Origin: Paracidovorax oryzae ATCC 19882
Lineage (GTDB): Bacteria > Pseudomonadota > Gammaproteobacteria > Burkholderiales > Burkholderiaceae_C
Assembly (NCBI RefSeq): GCF_000687165.1
Contig: NZ_JMKU01000001.1
Span: 186,001-250,000, forward strand
Direction of reading: 5' to 3'
DNA length: 64,000 bases
Program-made: the position numbers and the translations under genes
Part shown: positions 63,677-64,000 of the stretch, in pieces
How positions within the stretch are numbered: the stretch's first letter is position 1
Layout: every line of letters begins with the position of its first letter
Notes under the pieces: model-generated
What the model was told of the DNA's origin: nothing
Seen by the model: the letters and a program-made list of their open reading frames with translations, nothing else
Databases searched by the model: none

Positions 63677-64000
63677 TCAACCTGGAGCGCGCGGCGCCGT
63701 ACGCGCCAGGGGGATGGGTGCCTTGGGCTTCCAGTCCACGGCCACGGGCAGGCCGAGCCGCGAGAACATGTCCGCCACCGATTGCAGGTGCGCGGGCACG
63801 CGGTCTTCGTATTCGCTGAAACGGCCGGAATCGTTGTCGATGCACAGAGTGCCGTCCGGGCGGGCATACAGCATCCCGCTGATATGCGCCTGCGGCAGGC
63901 CGCGCGTGGCCTGCCACGGTTCGGCGACGAGCGAGCCACCCACCAGCGTCACGTGGCCCAGCATGAATTGGCGTGGATCGGGGGCCGCATCCCCGGCGGC
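63677..64000 (-). CDS. Hypothetical protein, C-terminal part (runs off the window)
   Basis: The frame is open from 64000 down to the stop at 63677 (108 codons); an internal Met at 63964 exists, but the conserved-looking sequence continues upstream (DPRQFMLGHVTLVGGSLVAEPW). The rest reads HISGMLYARPDGTLCIDNDSGRFSEYEDRVPAHLQSVADMFSRLGLPVAVDWKPK. No family recognised. It is 142 bases upstream of the binding-protein gene. Confidence 0.6.
   Translation of the reverse strand, partial: AAGDAAPDPRQFMLGHVTLVGGSLVAEPWQATRGLPQAHISGMLYARPDGTLCIDNDSGRFSEYEDRVPAHLQSVADMFSRLGLPVAVDWKPKAPIPLARTAPRAPG

Overview
The window is GC-rich DNA (roughly two-thirds G+C outside one island) from a beta-proteobacterium of the Comamonadaceae, most likely Acidovorax. 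The pointers are the ssu sulfonate operon, the cysI-DUF934-cysDN order, the thiOSGE cluster under a TPP riboswitch, a FimV-like protein, and a TadA deaminase fused to an alpha/beta hydrolase. The genus assignment is inference; no search was run. LAYOUT. 1-4.7 kb: 5' part of alaS, a ROK-type kinase-like protein that looks circularly permuted, a secreted esterase-like hydrolase, a small c-type cytochrome. 4.7-12.4 kb (minus): sulfur-scavenging block, read right to left as sulfate-binding protein, ssuE, ssuA, a possible small ORF, ssuD, a VOC protein, ssuC, ssuB, a TOBE/Mop protein and a CysB-like LysR regulator. 12.6-16.8 kb: yggX, mnmC, a GNAT acetyltransferase, an MFS exporter. 17-24 kb (plus): TauE/SafE exporter, cysI, DUF934, cysD, cysN, 7Fe ferredoxin, ferredoxin-NADP reductase; no cysH lies in this cluster. 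24.2-33.7 kb (minus): a thiazole/oxazole-modified microcin (TOMM) operon with a very large kinase/cyclase/ATPase fusion, a 265-residue precursor of the Burkholderia BMA_0021 type, a leucine-carboxyl-methyltransferase-like enzyme, a fused leader-binding/YcaO cyclodehydratase, an FHA protein and a small unknown. 33.7-38 kb: thiD, and thiO-thiS-thiG-thiE behind a TPP riboswitch. 38-46 kb: FimV-like protein and a beta-oxidation-type cluster with a Crp-family regulator. 46.1-50.5 kb: a low-GC island between mobile-element debris (decayed class V aminotransferase, IS30 fragment, 98-bp IS5-like MITE, IS5/IS427 mosaic). It carries three genes, TIR-caspase-TIR, resembling a Thoeris-like anti-phage system whose effector is a caspase-like protease. 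50.5-55.7 kb: an Rhs toxin with a low-GC C-terminal tip and a candidate immunity gene. 55.8-64 kb: penicillin-acylase-family Ntn hydrolase, cyclase-FHA protein, LD-carboxypeptidase, TadA-hydrolase fusion, a small membrane protein, a branched-chain-amino-acid-type binding protein and a partial unknown. HOW THE GENES FIT. Three themes stand out. One is sulfur economy: sulfonate uptake and desulfonation, assimilatory sulfite reduction, sulfate activation and sulfur-anion export. The second is conflict: a TOMM peptide, an Rhs toxin and a TIR/caspase defence cassette. The third is signalling: two proteins with cyclase-type domains, one of them degenerate, two FHA proteins and a Crp-family regulator. 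The most exciting candidates are the TIR-caspase-TIR cassette and the TOMM operon with its kinase/degenerate-cyclase fusion.
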